The translations under genes and the position numbers were made by a program. This document shows, one piece after another, positions 22,697-32,334 of a DNA stretch of 37,311 bases (positions within the stretch are counted from its first letter, which is position 1; each line of letters starts with the position of its first letter). Under the pieces are notes generated by a model. That model was not told the origin of the DNA. It worked only from the letters and a program-made list of their open reading frames with translations, and did no database searches. This DNA is from Nitriliruptoraceae bacterium (GTDB lineage: Bacteria > Actinomycetota > Nitriliruptoria > Nitriliruptorales > Nitriliruptoraceae): positions 1-37,311 of the forward strand of contig PWWI01000268.1 in NCBI GenBank assembly GCA_003561535.1, given 5' to 3'.

Positions 22697-22739
22697 GCGA
22701 CCGCGGCCCGTGGAGCGACGGGCCGGCCGAGCGACCATC

Positions 22740-22759
22740 TGGCGCCCCGCGGGGCGCCA
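22740..22759 (+). terminator. Perfect palindromic hairpin after rpsT
   Basis: TGGCGCCC and GGGCGCCA, 8 bp, around a CGCG loop (the whole 20 bases are palindromic), 44 bases after the rpsT stop and before the glutamate dehydrogenase gene. No U-run. Confidence 0.6.
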
Positions 22760-22843
22760 TCGTCGTGTCAGCGACGACCCTTCCGGCCGCTCCCACCTGA
22801 GTCGACATCGGCCTAGGGTCGGTGGTGGCCCACCCGTGCGACG

Positions 22844-25800
22844 ATGGACGGTGACGTGACCGACCCGGCGACTGCCACCGAGCAGCTGCGCACGGAGATC
22901 GCTGCGAGCGACCACCCGCGGAAGGACCTGCTGTCCTCCCTGGCCGACGCCGCGCTGCGTCGCGCTCCCGATCACGTCCTCGCTCAGCCGACCAGCGACA
23001 TCGTCGACCGGTTGGTGGGCATCCTGGCCGAGCTCGACGCCCGGGAGCCGGGCGAGCTGCACATCGCCACGCGACCCTGGGACGACACCGCCGATCACGC
23101 CACCGTGGAGGTGATCTGGGAGGACCGGCCCTTCCTGCTGTCGACCATCACCGCGGAGCTGGTCTCGAGCGGGCTCGAGGTCCGTGGCACCTTCCACCCC
23201 ATCCTCGGGCTGGAGTTCGACGACCACGGTCACGTCGAGGCCATCGTGCCCGCCCGCACCGCCGCCCACCGACTCTCGGTGATCCAGATCGATGTCAGCG
23301 GTCTCACCCCCGACGCCGAGGTCGTCGACGCCCTCCGTTCCCGGCTGACCGCCGACCTGCGTGATGTCGAGGTCGTCACCGGGGATCACGCGGCGATGCG
23401 GGCCGAGGTGGAGGCTGCGGCGGCGGCCCTGGCGACCGGTGACCCGCGCGACGCCGAGGTGGCGGCGTTCCTGGCCTGGCTGCTGGACGACAACCTGCTC
23501 CTGCTCGGGGTGGAGACGCTGCCGGGCACCGGCGGGACACACCCCGACCGCACCTTCGGCCTGCTGCGGGACGAGGAGCGACGCCGGCGCCTACTGGCGG
23601 ATATCGGTGCCGCCCCCGCCTGCGACGACCTGCCCCGACTGACCGCCTCGCGGACCCGGAGGCGGTCCACGGTCCAACGCCGCGCACCGATCGAGGTGTT
23701 CGACGTCGCGGTGCCCGACGGGGCACAAGAACTCCACCGCGACGACGGGGCCGATGCCCACCACGATCCGAGCGATGACGGCACGCGGATCCGGGTCCTC
23801 GGCCTCCTGACCCGCAAGGGCATCGCCGAGCCCGTCCGCAACACCCCCGTGCTGCGTCGGCGGCTGCGCCAGGTCCTCGAGGTGGAGGATGTGGTCGACG
23901 GCTCCCACGACGCCATCACGCTGATCACCCTGGCGCATGCGATCCCCAAGGACGAACTGCTGCGCTCGACGCGGACCAGCTTCCGGGAGCTGCTGGTCGG
24001 GCTGCTGCAGGCCGAGCAGCACCGCGAGGTGGCCGCCTTCGCCCGCCCGCACCCACCGAGCGGCACCGTGTCCGTCGTGGTCGCCCTGCCCCGCGAGCGG
24101 TGGAGCCCCGAGCTCGCCAGGCGCCTGCGGACCGTCCTGGGGACCCGCTTCGAGGCGACGGGGGTCGAGGTCGACGCCTCGATCGACCTCCAGCGTGACG
24201 CCATCACGCGGTACCTGCTGGAACTCCACGCTCCGAACGACCCCGAGACCTGGGACACCCACGTCCCGGCCCGAGCGGTGGATCTCGCCCGGACGATCGC
24301 CGATCTCGCCCGCCCCTGGGAGGAGACGGTGGTCGGCGAGCTGGCCACCCGTATGGGGCCCGGACGGGCGGAGACCATCGGCCGGACGATCGTGGCCCGA
24401 CTGCCGCGCTCCTACCGGGACGTGACCGACCCCTTGGACGCGGTCACCGATGTCCGGCTGCTGGCGGAGACGCTCGAAGGTGAGCCCTCGCTCCTGGTGT
24501 GGCTCCGTCCGTCACCGTCCCACCACGACGCCGACAGCGTGGCTGGCGGGGACCACCCGTCCGGCTACGTCTCCTCCGCACCGGTGCGCCTGCTCGCCGC
24601 CAAGCGTGGCGGGACCCTGGAGCTGTCCTCCTTCCTCCCGATCCTGGAGAGCCTCGGCCTCACGACCGTGGACGAGGTACCCCACCCGCTCACGGACGGC
24701 ACCGTCCCCGAAGCCACGCTGCACGACTTCGGCGTGCGGGCAACGGGACTCGACCCGGAGCGCGACGGCCCGCGGGTGGCCGATGCGATCCTGGCTGCCT
24801 GGCGTGGCCACCTCGAGGTCGATCTGCTCAACCGGCTGGGCGTGGTGTCCCGCCTCGACTGGTACGACATCTCGATCCTCCGGGCCTACCGCCGGCTCCG
24901 CCGGCAACTCGGGACTCCCTACACCCCGGCCTACGTCGACACGATCCTGGTGTCGCACCCCGACACGGTCCATGCCCTGGTCGCCCACATCCACGCCCGG
25001 CTCGACCCCCACCGACCGTCGGGCGCGCCGTCCGACGAGCAGACCAGGGCAGTGGTGCTCTCGGAGCTGGACCAGCTCGAACGGCTGGACCACGACCGCA
25101 TCCTGCGCCGGCTGCTGGAGTTGATCGATGCCACCCTGCGGACCAACGCCTTCCGGCCCGACGCCCGGGCCGACGACACCGGCGAGCCCTACGTCGCCCT
25201 GAAGATCGACCCCTCCCAGATCTCCGACGCGCCCCACCCGCGGCCCTACCGGGAGATCTTCGTCCACTCCCCGCGGGTCGAGGGGGTGCACCTGCGCAGC
25301 GGCCCCGTGTCCCGCGGCGGTCTGCGCTGGTCCGACCGTCGCGACGACGTGCGCAACGAGGTGCTCGACCTCGTCAAGGCGCAGGTGCTCAAGAACGCCG
25401 TCATCGTCCCCTCGGGGGCCAAAGGCGGGTTCGTGCTCACCCGGGAGCCGGAGGATCCCGCCGATGCGCCCGCCGAGGCCCGCCGGCAGTACGTCACCTT
25501 CATCCGAGGGCTGCTCGACGTCACCGATGACCTCGACGGCGACCGCGTCGTCCCACCGCCGGACGTCGTGCGCCACGACGGCGACGACCCCTACCTCGTC
25601 GTCGCCGCCGACCGTGGCACCGCCACCTTCTCCGACCTGGCGAACGAGGTCGCCGCCCGGTACGGGTTCTGGCTCGACGACGCCTTCGCGTCAGGTGGCC
25701 AGCACGGCTACGACCACAAGCGCCACGGCGTCACCGCCAAGGGCGCATGGGTCGCGGTCACCGCGCACTTCCGCGAACTCGACATCGACGTCGCCACCGA

Positions 25801-27751
25801 GCCGATCACCGTGACCGGCATCGGCGACATGTCCGGTGACGTCTTCGGCAACGGCCTGCTCCGCTCGCGCAGCGTCCGCCTGGTGGCCGCCTTCGACCAC
25901 CGACACGTGTTCCTCGACCCCGACCCCGATCCGGAGCGCAGCTTCGAGGAGCGCCAGCGCCTCTACCACCTGCCCGGCTCCAGCTGGAGCCAGTACGACC
26001 CCGAGGTTCTGTCCCCCGGCGCGATGATCGTGCCCCGTGCGGCCAAGCGGGTCGAGCTCACCGAAGAGGTCCGTGGCCTGCTCAGGGTCGAGACCACGGA
26101 GCTCCCCCCACCGGAGCTGATCCGCGCGGTGCTGCGCGCCCCGGTCGACCTGCTGTTCGCCGGTGGCATCGGGACCTACATCCGTGCGACCAGCGAGCCG
26201 GAGAGCGAGATCGGCGACCGGGCCAACGCCGACGTCCGGGTCGAGGCCTCCACGGTGCGGGCGCGGGTCATCGGTGAGGGTGCCAACCTCGCGGTGACCC
26301 AACGCGCCCGGATCGAGCTCGCACGCCGGGGAACCCTGGTCAACCAGGATGCGATCGACAACGCCGCGGGGGTCGCCACCTCCGACCTGGAGGTGAACCT
26401 GAAGATCCTGCTCCGCATGGCCGAGGAGCGGCAGCAGCTGGGACGTGCGGAGCGCAACCAAGTCCTGGAGGAGCTGGCCCCGGAGGTCGTCGAAGCGGCC
26501 CTGGACGTGGTCGCGGCCAACGCGGCCGCGATCTCTCGGGAACTGGACCGCAGCCCCCGCAGCCTGGAGCACTACGAGCAGCTGCTGACCCGCCTGGAGG
26601 AGGAGACCGACCTCGACCGCCACGCCGAGTCGCTGCCCTCCAGCGCCGAGCTCGCCACCCGCGCGGAGGCCGGGGCCGGGCTCAGCCGACCGGAGCTGGC
26701 AACCCTCCTGGCCTGGGCGAAGCGGGACCTGAAGGAGGCGTTGCTGGCCTCGGAGGTCCCCGATGCCGCCCTGCTCCAGCCCGCCCTGTCACGGTCGCTG
26801 CCCGCCGGCGCCGTCACCCGGTTCGGGGACCTGCTGACCGAGCACCGTCTCCGCCGCGAACTGATCACGACCGTCGTGGTCAACGACCTCGTCGACCGGC
26901 TGGGGATCACCGCCGCATCGCGGCTGGCCGTGGAAGCCGACGTCCCGCTCACGACAGCCGTCGAGACGATCCAGGCGGCCATCCACATCGTCGATGCCCA
27001 CGGCTGGTGGGAGCGGTTGGACGCCCTCGATGAGGCACACGATCCGGCTCGGCGCCGGGAGCTCGAGCTGCCGGTGGAGGAGCTGGTCATCACCCTGAGC
27101 CGGGTCCTGCTGACCGACCCGACGGCGCCCGATCCTGTCGAGGCTGCCGAGGACCAGCGCCGGATCGCGGACCAGGTCCTCGCCCAGCTGGACCGGCTCG
27201 GCACCCGCAGCCAGCGCCGCGCCAGGAGCGCGCACGTCCGCTGGCTGGTCGACGATCTCGTCGAGCCGGACCTGGCCCGGTTCCTGGCTGGAGCGCGTGA
27301 CCTCGCGCTGGTTCCTGACGTCGCCGCCGTGGACCGTCAGCTCCCCGACGACCTGTCCGAGCCGGCGATCGCCGACGCGCTCCTGCAGCTCTCGGACCGC
27401 CTCGGTGCCGACCGGCTCGAGGAGACACTGGGGCGCGTCGAGGCCCCCAGCGGGTGGGCCCGCCGCGAGCGCCTGGGGCTGGCGATGGACCTACGCCGGG
27501 CTCGCCGGGCGGCCGCCGTGGCAGCGCTGTCCGGGGTCGCTACGTCATCTCCGGGTGAGGACCACCCGCAGGTCGACGTGAGCGCGGCTGTGGATCGGTG
27601 GCTGGAGAGCCGACGGACCCACCTCGAGCGCACCCGGGCGACCGTCGCGGCCGCGGAGTCCGCCGAAGGGCACGAGCTGGACGCGCTGGGCGTGGCAGCA
27701 CGGGCCATCCGCGAGACGGTCGAGCGGCGACCGCAGCCACCGGCAGGCTGA
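22844..27751 (+). CDS. gdh: Large NAD-specific glutamate dehydrogenase (about 180 kDa type)
   Basis: A 1635-residue cytosolic enzyme that oxidatively deaminates glutamate to 2-oxoglutarate and ammonia. Length matches the Streptomyces clavuligerus class. The first ~700 residues hold ACT-like regulatory segments (for example around 75-150 and 350-480); the catalytic core is about 780-1150: RGGLRWSDRRDDVRNEVL near 825, the substrate lysine in PSGAKGGFVLTR near 860, GDMSGDVFGNGLL near 1000 and the Rossmann region, then GEGANLAVTQRARIE and QDAIDNAAGVATSDLEVNLK near 1165-1185. A long helical C-terminal domain follows. ATG at 22844 has only a weak ribosome binding site; TAGGGT at 22814-22819 is a likely -10. 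It has its own transcript and sits between rpsT and holA. Its direction of use is catabolic, often for growth on amino acids. Confidence 0.95.
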   Translation: MDGDVTDPATATEQLRTEIAASDHPRKDLLSSLADAALRRAPDHVLAQPTSDIVDRLVGILAELDAREPGELHIATRPWDDTADHATVEVIWEDRPFLLSTITAELVSSGLEVRGTFHPILGLEFDDHGHVEAIVPARTAAHRLSVIQIDVSGLTPDAEVVDALRSRLTADLRDVEVVTGDHAAMRAEVEAAAAALATGDPRDAEVAAFLAWLLDDNLLLLGVETLPGTGGTHPDRTFGLLRDEERRRRLLADIGAAPACDDLPRLTASRTRRRSTVQRRAPIEVFDVAVPDGAQELHRDDGADAHHDPSDDGTRIRVLGLLTRKGIAEPVRNTPVLRRRLRQVLEVEDVVDGSHDAITLITLAHAIPKDELLRSTRTSFRELLVGLLQAEQHREVAAFARPHPPSGTVSVVVALPRERWSPELARRLRTVLGTRFEATGVEVDASIDLQRDAITRYLLELHAPNDPETWDTHVPARAVDLARTIADLARPWEETVVGELATRMGPGRAETIGRTIVARLPRSYRDVTDPLDAVTDVRLLAETLEGEPSLLVWLRPSPSHHDADSVAGGDHPSGYVSSAPVRLLAAKRGGTLELSSFLPILESLGLTTVDEVPHPLTDGTVPEATLHDFGVRATGLDPERDGPRVADAILAAWRGHLEVDLLNRLGVVSRLDWYDISILRAYRRLRRQLGTPYTPAYVDTILVSHPDTVHALVAHIHARLDPHRPSGAPSDEQTRAVVLSELDQLERLDHDRILRRLLELIDATLRTNAFRPDARADDTGEPYVALKIDPSQISDAPHPRPYREIFVHSPRVEGVHLRSGPVSRGGLRWSDRRDDVRNEVLDLVKAQVLKNAVIVPSGAKGGFVLTREPEDPADAPAEARRQYVTFIRGLLDVTDDLDGDRVVPPPDVVRHDGDDPYLVVAADRGTATFSDLANEVAARYGFWLDDAFASGGQHGYDHKRHGVTAKGAWVAVTAHFRELDIDVATEPITVTGIGDMSGDVFGNGLLRSRSVRLVAAFDHRHVFLDPDPDPERSFEERQRLYHLPGSSWSQYDPEVLSPGAMIVPRAAKRVELTEEVRGLLRVETTELPPPELIRAVLRAPVDLLFAGGIGTYIRATSEPESEIGDRANADVRVEASTVRARVIGEGANLAVTQRARIELARRGTLVNQDAIDNAAGVATSDLEVNLKILLRMAEERQQLGRAERNQVLEELAPEVVEAALDVVAANAAAISRELDRSPRSLEHYEQLLTRLEEETDLDRHAESLPSSAELATRAEAGAGLSRPELATLLAWAKRDLKEALLASEVPDAALLQPALSRSLPAGAVTRFGDLLTEHRLRRELITTVVVNDLVDRLGITAASRLAVEADVPLTTAVETIQAAIHIVDAHGWWERLDALDEAHDPARRRELELPVEELVITLSRVLLTDPTAPDPVEAAEDQRRIADQVLAQLDRLGTRSQRRARSAHVRWLVDDLVEPDLARFLAGARDLALVPDVAAVDRQLPDDLSEPAIADALLQLSDRLGADRLEETLGRVEAPSGWARRERLGLAMDLRRARRAAAVAALSGVATSSPGEDHPQVDVSAAVDRWLESRRTHLERTRATVAAAESAEGHELDALGVAARAIRETVERRPQPPAG

Positions 27752-27764
27752 GTCCTCCGGGGCC

Positions 27765-28730
27765 TCAGCTCCGGGACGCCAGCGGGTTGAAGGGGGCGCC
27801 GACCTCACGGGAGGTGGACAGCTCCAGCACGGCCAGCTCCAGCACGGTGCCGTCGGGGAGATCGGACCCCTTCAGCTGGAGGTCGAGCTGCGCCAGCCGG
27901 TCGTGGACCCACGCGAGCTCACCGGGCGCGAAGGCCCGCGCACGGGCCTTGGTGTCCTCGTAGCCGCGACCGGGTCGCAGACCGGCCTCCTTCGGGCTCG
28001 CCCCGGACCGCACCTGCAGCAGCTGCCGGACCCGGTAGGTGATCGCCCCGACGATGGCCAGGGGCGCCTCCCCCGCGTCCAGCGCACCCCGCAACGCGAC
28101 CAGGGCCCCGCGCGAATCGCGCTCTGCGATGGCATCGGCGACGGCGAACCCCGAAGCTCGACCGTGGCCGGCCACCACCGCATCGACGTGCTCGGCGAGC
28201 AGGACCGACACGTCCGCATGGGTCGCACACACCGACCCGACCTGGGAGGCGATGGCCGCGGGCTCGGTGCCGGCGTGGGTCCGGATCGCGGCGATCGCGG
28301 TCGCGTCGGCCTTGCGCCGCAGCCGCCGGAACTCCTCCCCGACCACCCGGTCCCACCCGTGGTCGTCCCAGTCCGCGGGGCGCTTGACGTCCGCGCGTTC
28401 GCCCTGCTCCTTCGCACGCTTCGCGATCCGCTGGACGCGACCGGTCCCACGCGCCACCAGCACCAGGTCCGCGTCGGGCGATGGGGCGTCGAGGTAGCGC
28501 TCCACCTCGGCCTTCAGGTCACCGGCGATGGCCTCGACCCCCCGCAGGACCACGCAGGTGCGGCCACCGAACAGCGAGGTGGTCCGCAGCTCGGGCAGGT
28601 GCTCCAGCTCGGCCACGTCGTAGCGGTCGACGGTGAGGTCGGGCTCGGCGCCGAGCATCGCTTCCAGGCGGCGTTCCACCTCCCGCAGCAGCAGGAGGTC
28701 GTCGTCTCCGGTGAGCAGCAGGACGGCCAT
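27765..28730 (-). CDS. holA: DNA polymerase III subunit delta
   Basis: A 321-residue clamp-loader subunit that opens the beta sliding clamp. ATG at 28730. The N-terminal MAVLLLTGDDDLLLLREVER, the clamp-binding region TTSLFGGRTCVVLRGVE near 52-68, and the C-terminal collar helices with ITYRVRQLLQVRSG and GRGYEDTKARARAF fit HolA; as in the family there is no Walker A. No ribosome binding site is seen, and a TAGGCT -10 box ends seven bases before ATG, so a leaderless transcript is likely in addition to read-through from comEC, whose stop is 41 bases upstream. The comEC-holA order is widely conserved. It converges on the glutamate dehydrogenase gene (13 bases apart). Confidence 0.93.
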   Translation of the reverse strand: MAVLLLTGDDDLLLLREVERRLEAMLGAEPDLTVDRYDVAELEHLPELRTTSLFGGRTCVVLRGVEAIAGDLKAEVERYLDAPSPDADLVLVARGTGRVQRIAKRAKEQGERADVKRPADWDDHGWDRVVGEEFRRLRRKADATAIAAIRTHAGTEPAAIASQVGSVCATHADVSVLLAEHVDAVVAGHGRASGFAVADAIAERDSRGALVALRGALDAGEAPLAIVGAITYRVRQLLQVRSGASPKEAGLRPGRGYEDTKARARAFAPGELAWVHDRLAQLDLQLKGSDLPDGTVLELAVLELSTSREVGAPFNPLASRS

Positions 28731-28737
28731 GGAGGGC

Positions 28738-28743
28738 AGCCTA
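28738..28743 (-). promoter_or_regulatory. -10 box for a leaderless holA mRNA
   Basis: TAGGCT on the minus strand ends seven bases before the holA ATG, exactly the same spacing as at the metallopeptidase gene. The expected start point is the A of ATG. Confidence 0.45.
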
Positions 28744-28770
28744 CCGACGGCCCGGGACGTCGATCCTCGA

Positions 28771-31329
28771 TCACAGCGACGCCGCTGGTGGTGCACGGGC
28801 CCGCGCCGCGCCGGATGCTGCTGGGGGTCCGGGCCTGGTGACGCCGGTGCCGGCGACGGGCAGGCCGAGCCCGCCCGCCTCGGGACCGAGGATCCGCGAT
28901 CCGCCGGCGGGTGACAGCCCCGCCGGCGCGGGGGCGCCGGTGGCGAGTACGAGCGACGCGCTGGCGTGCCCCCGCTCCGGCCGGGGCACACGGACGGTCA
29001 GCGTGCCCTCGGCGTCGGTGCGGCGGACCTGCGCGCCGAGGGCATCCAGGGCCGCGAGGGTGTCGGCATGGGGGTGGCCGTGGCGGTTGTCCTCCCCAGC
29101 GCTGATGATCGCCACCTGCGGTGCCACCGCGGCCAGGAACGCGGGATCTGTGGTCGCTGCGCCGTGGTGGGGAACGGTCAGCACCTCGGCACGCAGCCGC
29201 TGCCGATCGGAGGCCAGCAGGTCCCGCTGGGCCTCGAGCTCGACGTCGCCCGTGGTGAGCAGCCGCGCCCCGCCGTGGTGGAACCGCAGCACCAGGGAGG
29301 ACTCGTTCAACTCACTGCGCGCGAACCGGTAGGGCCGCCCGGGAGGCGGGTGCAGCACCTCGATGGTCACGTCGGCCAGTCGCACGGTCGTCGACCGGCT
29401 CGGAGCCCTGACCGGGACACCGCGGGCCGCCGCCACGCGCCAGACCTCCGCGGCCTCGGGGAGCTCGGTCGGCAGGGGCAGCGCCCAGACGGCTCCGACG
29501 CGGATCCGGCGCAGGACCTCGGGCACACCGCCGACATGGTCGAGGTGCGGGTGGGTGACCACCACCAGGTCGAGCTGTCGCCGGCCGTGCTGGCGGAGCC
29601 AGCGCGCCGCGGTGCCGTCCTCACCGGCGTCGACGAGCACCCTCGCGCCCGGCGACTCGACCAGGAACGCGTCCCCCTGGCCCACATCGATCGCCGTGAT
29701 GGTCAGGCCCGTAGGTCGCAGGCTGCCGGTCACGGCCGGGACGCTGGCCAGCAGCAGGGCGGTGACGGTCACCGCCGCCCCGACCCGCCGCGCCACCCCC
29801 CGGGTCGCCGCCAGGAGCCACAGCAGGCTCGCCATCGCCGCGACCACGGTCAGTGGGCGGGTGGCGTCGATCGCGGCCCCGCGGCCCGAGAGGTGCTCGG
29901 CGACCAGCAGCACCACCCGTGCCCCCGGACCAGCCAGCGCGAACCCCCACCCAGCGAGCTCGACGTGGACCACGGCGAGCGCCGTGGCGACGAAGGACAG
30001 CGTCGCCGCCACGACCGCAGCCGGCACCGCGAGCAGGTTGGCCGGCACGCTCACCAAGGCGAGCTCACCGAAGGTCGCCAGCAGCACCGGCAGGACCGCC
30101 ACCTGCGCGCCGACGGTCACACCGACCAGGGTCGCCACCCGGCGCGGGATGCGCGCCGGGAGCCGGTCGCGGACCACCGGTGCCACGAGCAGCACGCCGG
30201 CGGTGGCGGTCGCGGACAGCAGCAGCCCGAGCGAGGTGGCGAGCCGAGGATCGAGCAGGACGAGCAGGAGCACCGCCACGGCCAAGGCATGCCGGGCATC
30301 CCTCACGTGACCCCGCACCCCGGCCAGCAGCAGCAACAGCGCCATCGACCCGGCACGCAGCACACTCGGCTCGAACCGGGTCAGGAACGCGAACCACGGG
30401 ACCACCGCAGCCACCGCCGCACGCCGCACGACCGGTGGCGCGCGGAGCACACCGGCCAAACCGAGCACCCCACCGATCACGATCGCCACGTTGGTGCCCG
30501 AGACGGCCGTGAGGTGGGTCAGCGAGGTCGCCTGCATCGCTGCCCGGTCCTCGGCCGGCAGGAGCCGGGTGTCGCCGGTCACGAACCCGACCAGGAGGCC
30601 ACCGGTGCGTTCATCGAGCCACCGGGTGGCGGCCTGCCTGATCCTGGATCGCAGCCACTCGGTCGACCGCGCCGCCGGACCCCCGGGACCCAGCCGTTCG
30701 ATCCCCTCGACGTCGAGCACCACCCGGGCGTGCTGCTGGGCGAGCCAGTCGCCGTAGCCCCCGTCGGGCAGTGGACGGGCGGAGGCCGTGGCGCGCCAGC
30801 GCTCGCCGAGCGCGGGAGGCTCCTCCTCCATCAGGAGCGCGACCCGCTCCCGCACCGCGGTCCCGGCGACCTCGTCGACACGGGCCAGCACGTGCCAGCC
30901 GCGGGCGATGGGCCGCGGCTCGGCGACCACCGTCAGCTCCACGGGCAGGACGCCGCCCGTGGCGGCCAGCCTCGGGAGCACACCGGCGCGAGCCGCCTCG
31001 TCCCGTAGCGCCACCCCGCCCGAGACGGTCGCAGCGACCACGACCAGGGCGAGCACGCCGACGCCGATCCCGAGCTGGTCACGTCCTCGGCCGCGGCGCG
31101 CGAGGACGAGCAGGGTGACCGCACCGATCGCTGCGACCAGCAGACCGACCCCGGGCGGTGAGGTCAGCTCAGTGGTCAGCGCCGGCAGCGATCTTGCGAC
31201 CGCCGCTCGGGGCCCCTCACCGACCGGTCCCCGGCCGACGGCCCCGCCGACGCCGACCGCGACCACCGCCCACAGGGGGACGGGACCCAGCACGTCCCCC
31301 AGGGGTGCGCGTTTCACCCCCGAGACCAC
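28771..31329 (-). CDS. comEC: ComEC/Rec2 DNA-uptake channel
   Basis: An 852-residue polytopic membrane protein that carries single-stranded DNA across the membrane in natural transformation. Three parts in order: N-terminal helices and a DUF4131/OB-like outer domain (about 1-215), the Competence domain with eight or more helices (about 235-510, with GLLVGFVTGDTRLLP and HLTAVSGTNVAI motifs), and a metallo-beta-lactamase-like domain (about 555-780) with DVGQGDAFLV, THPHLDHVGG near 590, and LTVPHHGA. The metal-binding HxHxDH is intact, so the nuclease-like domain may be active. The last ~60 residues are Ala/Pro/Gly-rich and probably disordered. GTG at 31329 is assumed; GTG at 31317 is possible. 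comEA lies 26 bases upstream. Confidence 0.94.
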   Translation of the reverse strand: MVSGVKRAPLGDVLGPVPLWAVVAVGVGGAVGRGPVGEGPRAAVARSLPALTTELTSPPGVGLLVAAIGAVTLLVLARRGRGRDQLGIGVGVLALVVVAATVSGGVALRDEAARAGVLPRLAATGGVLPVELTVVAEPRPIARGWHVLARVDEVAGTAVRERVALLMEEEPPALGERWRATASARPLPDGGYGDWLAQQHARVVLDVEGIERLGPGGPAARSTEWLRSRIRQAATRWLDERTGGLLVGFVTGDTRLLPAEDRAAMQATSLTHLTAVSGTNVAIVIGGVLGLAGVLRAPPVVRRAAVAAVVPWFAFLTRFEPSVLRAGSMALLLLLAGVRGHVRDARHALAVAVLLLVLLDPRLATSLGLLLSATATAGVLLVAPVVRDRLPARIPRRVATLVGVTVGAQVAVLPVLLATFGELALVSVPANLLAVPAAVVAATLSFVATALAVVHVELAGWGFALAGPGARVVLLVAEHLSGRGAAIDATRPLTVVAAMASLLWLLAATRGVARRVGAAVTVTALLLASVPAVTGSLRPTGLTITAIDVGQGDAFLVESPGARVLVDAGEDGTAARWLRQHGRRQLDLVVVTHPHLDHVGGVPEVLRRIRVGAVWALPLPTELPEAAEVWRVAAARGVPVRAPSRSTTVRLADVTIEVLHPPPGRPYRFARSELNESSLVLRFHHGGARLLTTGDVELEAQRDLLASDRQRLRAEVLTVPHHGAATTDPAFLAAVAPQVAIISAGEDNRHGHPHADTLAALDALGAQVRRTDAEGTLTVRVPRPERGHASASLVLATGAPAPAGLSPAGGSRILGPEAGGLGLPVAGTGVTRPGPPAASGAARARAPPAASL

Positions 31330-31355
31330 CGGCTACCCCGCTCATCCATCATCGC

Positions 31356-32252
31356 TCACCGCACCACCACCAACGGGGCGAGCCGCTGGAAGGTCGCCTC
31401 CCCGATCCCCGACACCCCCCGGAGGTCACCCGGCACCGCGAAGGGCCCGTGGAGCTCGCGGTACTCGACGATCGCCGCCGCCCGTGCGGGACCGATACCA
31501 GGCAGCTGCTCGAGTTCGGTGGCACTGGCCCGGTTCAGGTCGAGCAACCCATCGGGCGTGGCCCCCCCGGTCCCGGCTGCCCCGGCCCCGGCCCCATCGG
31601 GGGTGCCGACCGGTGCCGGGGGGCCGCCAACGTCGCCTTCGGCCTCCCCCACCCGTGGCAGGTGGACGTGCTCCCCATCCACCAGCGCCCGGGCGAGGTT
31701 GATGCGGTCCGGATCGGCATCCCGGGTCAGGCCGCCCGCGGCGACCACGGCGTCACCGACCCGGCCACCCGACGGGAGGGTCACGAGCCCGGGCCGGGTC
31801 ACGGCACCCGACACGTGGACCGTCACCTCCACGTCGGCCGGTCCCGGGTCGGGCGGCATCGGCCCACCCGGGCTGCTCGGCACCGGAACACCCGGGTCGA
31901 GCTCGACGCCCGGAGCCGGACCGTGCGGGTGGCCGTCGGGCGTGACCGCCACTCCCACCGCTCGAGCCCCGTCCAGGCCGTCGGGGCCGCTCACGCTCTG
32001 TCCCCACCACAGCAGGGTGGCCACGATCGAGCCCAGCACCATGAGGGCGAGACCGACGACCTCGGCCGGCGTGGGCCGGACCCAGCCCGACCACCGCTGG
32101 CGGGCGGGAACCGCCTCCGCTCCGGCTGGGGACGTTCGCCCCTCCGCAGCCCACCCGTCACCGCCGCCGCTCATGGGGTCCCTGGCCCGGTCGGTGCCCG
32201 CGCCAGGGTCGCGGCGGTGGGTGACGGGGTCGCGCTCAGGATGGTTCGTCAT
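31356..32252 (-). CDS. comEA: ComEA-type DNA receptor with SLBB and helix-hairpin-helix domains
   Basis: A 298-residue membrane-anchored DNA-binding protein. ATG at 32252. The first ~60 residues are charged and cytosolic; one membrane helix follows at about 64-84 (EVVGLALMVLGSIVATLLWW); then a Pro/Gly-rich extracellular linker; a SLBB domain about 138-195 (VTVHVSGAVTRPGLVTLPSG, then VGDAVVAAGGLTRDAD); a second Gly/Pro linker; and a C-terminal HhH pair, LPGIGPARAAAIVEYR and VSGIGEATFQRLAP (about 250-295). It captures double-stranded DNA outside the cell and passes it to ComEC. A Gly/Pro linker this long suits crossing a thick wall. No comEB or pilus genes are in view. Confidence 0.94.
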   Translation of the reverse strand: MTNHPERDPVTHRRDPGAGTDRARDPMSGGGDGWAAEGRTSPAGAEAVPARQRWSGWVRPTPAEVVGLALMVLGSIVATLLWWGQSVSGPDGLDGARAVGVAVTPDGHPHGPAPGVELDPGVPVPSSPGGPMPPDPGPADVEVTVHVSGAVTRPGLVTLPSGGRVGDAVVAAGGLTRDADPDRINLARALVDGEHVHLPRVGEAEGDVGGPPAPVGTPDGAGAGAAGTGGATPDGLLDLNRASATELEQLPGIGPARAAAIVEYRELHGPFAVPGDLRGVSGIGEATFQRLAPLVVVR

Positions 32253-32334
32253 GCCGCCAGACTGCCCGCCCGCCGGCCGAACCCGCGGATGGAGGTGTCG
32301 CGGCCTGTGGATGACCGCGGGCGAGCTCCCCGGC

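Noticed and set aside
28966-31008. 680-codon open frame on the plus strand opposite comEC
   Set aside because: Antisense to a full ComEC; composition (Arg, Gln, His, Gly) is typical of shadow frames.
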